A stretch of DNA of 64,000 bases, from positions 124,001-188,000 of the forward strand of contig NZ_JAFIEU010000050.1 of NCBI RefSeq assembly GCF_020832325.1, written 5' to 3'. Within the stretch, counting starts at the first letter, position 1; every line of letters starts with the position of its first letter. This DNA is from Lunatimonas sp. Lineage in GTDB: Bacteria; Bacteroidota; Bacteroidia; Cytophagales; Cyclobacteriaceae. The notes under the pieces are model-generated. The model made no database searches and was not told where the DNA came from. It saw only the letters and a list, made by a program, of their open reading frames with translations. The translations under genes and the position numbers were made by a program. Positions 62,632 to 64,000 of this stretch are shown in pieces.

Positions 62632-63354
62632 TTATGGCTCCAACAGTGTCAACACCGTCAACCCAGCTGCCACGGCAACTCCAAAGCTTAAAAGTGTACC
62701 GATCAAAATGTATTCGGTTAATTTACGGTCCTTGGATTCCCGTAAATCACCGAAGCGGAAGACGGACTTTGCAGCTAACAGAAAACCAATTGCCTGCCAG
62801 TTTCCGGTTACTACAAAGGTGAAGACGAATAGTCGTTCCAATATGCCAATGTATTTTCCGGCCTCTTTCAAGGATGCTTCGTTTGTGTCATCCAATGATT
62901 TCGACCAATTTGAAAGCGTTATTTGGATCGCTATGCCACTCACGCTGGTTAGAAATAGGAGTGCAGTTGTATAAATCCAAAACGAAGGTTGGTTAACCCA
63001 TTCAGCCCATTCGGTTAGATTGATGGGCTCTTCTGACATGGTGATCCATAAAATCAATAGGGTCACTAGGTGGAGAGCTTGGTCTAATAAAAACCAGGTT
63101 GGTTTGTTATGTTCCTTTTGTCCATACAATTTGATTACATCGATGATACCATGGGACGTCAACACCAAAGCAGCCATAAGCCAATACTTGTAATCCCAGA
63201 GCAGTATCCACACCAGACTGCCGTGGATGAGGAGGTGTAGGTATAGCTTTATGGAAAGGGCCTTTTTCCGTTCCTTTTCCTCCACCCAAGATTTAGGTTG
63301 AAGTAAAAAATCACCGATTAAATGAGCTAATATTAGTTTGATGAGGAGGATCAT
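62632..63354 (-). CDS. DUF3307 membrane protein
   Basis: This 240-aa integral membrane protein has about six hydrophobic segments. The DUF3307 region is at the N-terminus: LILAHLIGDFLLQPKSWV, then HLLIHGSLVWILLW and LTSHGIIDVIKLYGQ, with conserved His and Asp residues. The function is unknown. Its ATG overlaps the satD-like stop by 4 nt, and SatD plus DUF3307 is a recurring pair, so they probably act together. Confidence 0.88.
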   Translation of the reverse strand: MILLIKLILAHLIGDFLLQPKSWVEEKERKKALSIKLYLHLLIHGSLVWILLWDYKYWLMAALVLTSHGIIDVIKLYGQKEHNKPTWFLLDQALHLVTLLILWITMSEEPINLTEWAEWVNQPSFWIYTTALLFLTSVSGIAIQITLSNWSKSLDDTNEASLKEAGKYIGILERLFVFTFVVTGNWQAIGFLLAAKSVFRFGDLRESKDRKLTEYILIGTLLSFGVAVAAGLTVLTLLEP

Positions 63355-63995
63355 CGTGTTAGTAGCATTAGTTTTTTTCGGAACATTTGTTCTACGGCCA
63401 GCAGATCTTGCGCATAGGACCTACTCCATCGACCACTGACCGAATTCTGCTTTATTCCCAATTGTTTTCCGATCTCCATTTGGGTAATATCCGGGGAATT
63501 AAGTACAATTTCGACTAATTCTGCGGACGAAACCGACCATTTGTCCATCAAATTTCCTGCAAGCTTCAGATACAGGTTTATTTCCTCATCAAAGGCGTGC
63601 CAAGGGCTTTGAATGGCGAGGTTTATATGGTTTTTTTTAAGTGAGTCAAACTGATTCCCCGCAAAGACAAAAGCCGGACCATTGCTTTCAGAAATTTTCG
63701 ATCCAGTGTAGGTTTTTTCCCCTATCCCGATGGCCATGCGCACATCTATGGTGCTGATTTTCCTTCGCTGATCAATGGGCTCTATTCGTTTGATCAATGC
63801 CTTGATCTTTAAGGCGCTGAGGAGTGCCTCTTCTGGATTGGGGATTTCCAATTGAAAAAAATCGCCCCAAACTACCTCCCACGTACCGGGCGTTTTTCCC
63901 CAGCTAGTCAATAGTTGCTTGAGTGGGGATAGCCATTTCTCTTGGTCTATCAAATCTCTTGAAGCGACAATGTCTCCTTTTATGACTGCGATCAT
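63351..63995 (-). CDS. SatD family protein with C-terminal helix-turn-helix
   Basis: This 214-aa protein resembles SatD. The N-terminal part (MIAVIKGDIVASRDL) and VVWGDFFQLEI, RMAIGIGEKTYTGSKISESN and GPAFVFAGNQFDSLK are the conserved segments. The C-terminal ITQMEIGKQLGIKQNSVSGRWSRS is a clear helix-turn-helix. The name comes from a streptococcal locus and gives no firm function. It could be a sensor or transcription regulator for the overlapping DUF3307 gene. The start is complete, five nt from the right edge. Confidence 0.85.
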   Translation of the reverse strand: MIAVIKGDIVASRDLIDQEKWLSPLKQLLTSWGKTPGTWEVVWGDFFQLEIPNPEEALLSALKIKALIKRIEPIDQRRKISTIDVRMAIGIGEKTYTGSKISESNGPAFVFAGNQFDSLKKNHINLAIQSPWHAFDEEINLYLKLAGNLMDKWSVSSAELVEIVLNSPDITQMEIGKQLGIKQNSVSGRWSRSYAQDLLAVEQMFRKKLMLLTR

Positions 63996-64000
63996 AGTGC

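Noticed and set aside
1..64000. CRISPR arrays, tRNA genes, insertion sequences, phage genes or a defence system
   Set aside because: Reading both strands gave no regular spacer arrays, no tRNA-like T-arms in gaps, and no transposase, integrase, nuclease or restriction-type proteins.

Overview
The window reads as a piece of chromosome from a free-living member of the Bacteroidota, most likely order Cytophagales and possibly family Cyclobacteriaceae. The grounds are a SusC/SusD pair, many lipoprotein and Tat leaders, DUF4136, DUF5916, DUF2490 and DUF6807 proteins, A-rich leaders instead of Shine-Dalgarno sites, and Bacteroidota-type -7 boxes (TAnnTTTG). The taxonomic placement is inference from gene content. 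No rRNA, tRNA, CRISPR array, transposase or phage gene was seen. Genes are densely packed and nearly all look intact. Starts were moved downstream of the longest open frame wherever a signal peptide or family alignment demanded it.

Layout. 0-7 kb: two DUF4136 lipoproteins, ribulokinase (araB), a DUF5916 outer-membrane protein and a DUF2490 protein. 6.9-10.7 kb: 5-oxoprolinase pxpABC, meeting tail to tail a sodium:solute symporter. 10.7-23.7 kb: a sugar-acid locus. On the minus strand are altronate dehydratase, an SDR mannonate oxidoreductase, mannonate dehydratase, three Tat-exported Gfo/Idh/MocA oxidoreductases, a DUF6807 protein and the symporter. Divergent from it are a 2-keto-3-deoxygluconate (KDG) kinase and a TRAP transporter (dctPQM). 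24-30 kb: aldo/keto reductase, glutamate dehydrogenase, an exported alditol/lactone oxidase-like flavoprotein and a fourth exported Gfo/Idh protein. 29.5-31.8 kb: KDPG aldolase, a YhcH-type protein and a second KDG kinase. 32-42 kb: GH18 lipoprotein, cold-shock protein, asparagine synthetase A, and a seven-gene Mrp Na+/H+ antiporter operon ending in an exported lactonase. 42-48 kb: PEP carboxylase and a three-gene operon of iron alcohol dehydrogenase, class I amidotransferase and aldehyde dehydrogenase. 48.5-56 kb: SusC, SusD and a phosphocholine-type phospholipase C. 56-60 kb: a 2-keto-3-deoxygalactonate branch (dgoK, dgoA, GntP permease, FAH-family dehydratase). 60-64 kb: S9 peptidase, DUF3307 and SatD.

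Together the metabolic genes describe use of uronic and aldonic acids. Several exported oxidoreductases and a lactonase could make sugar acids outside the cytoplasm, three types of permease could import them, and two kinase/aldolase branches plus one FAH-type branch could feed pyruvate and central metabolism. The isomerase UxaC, any polysaccharide lyase and the arabinose isomerase are not in this window.

The least explained signal is a small family of structured leader repeats. Two tandem copies precede araB and one precedes the GH18 gene; a minimal tail-only copy precedes an exported Gfo/Idh gene. Each full copy has inverted-repeat arms, a short ORF with a shared C-terminal signature, and a common A-rich tail that ends exactly at the start codon of the following gene.
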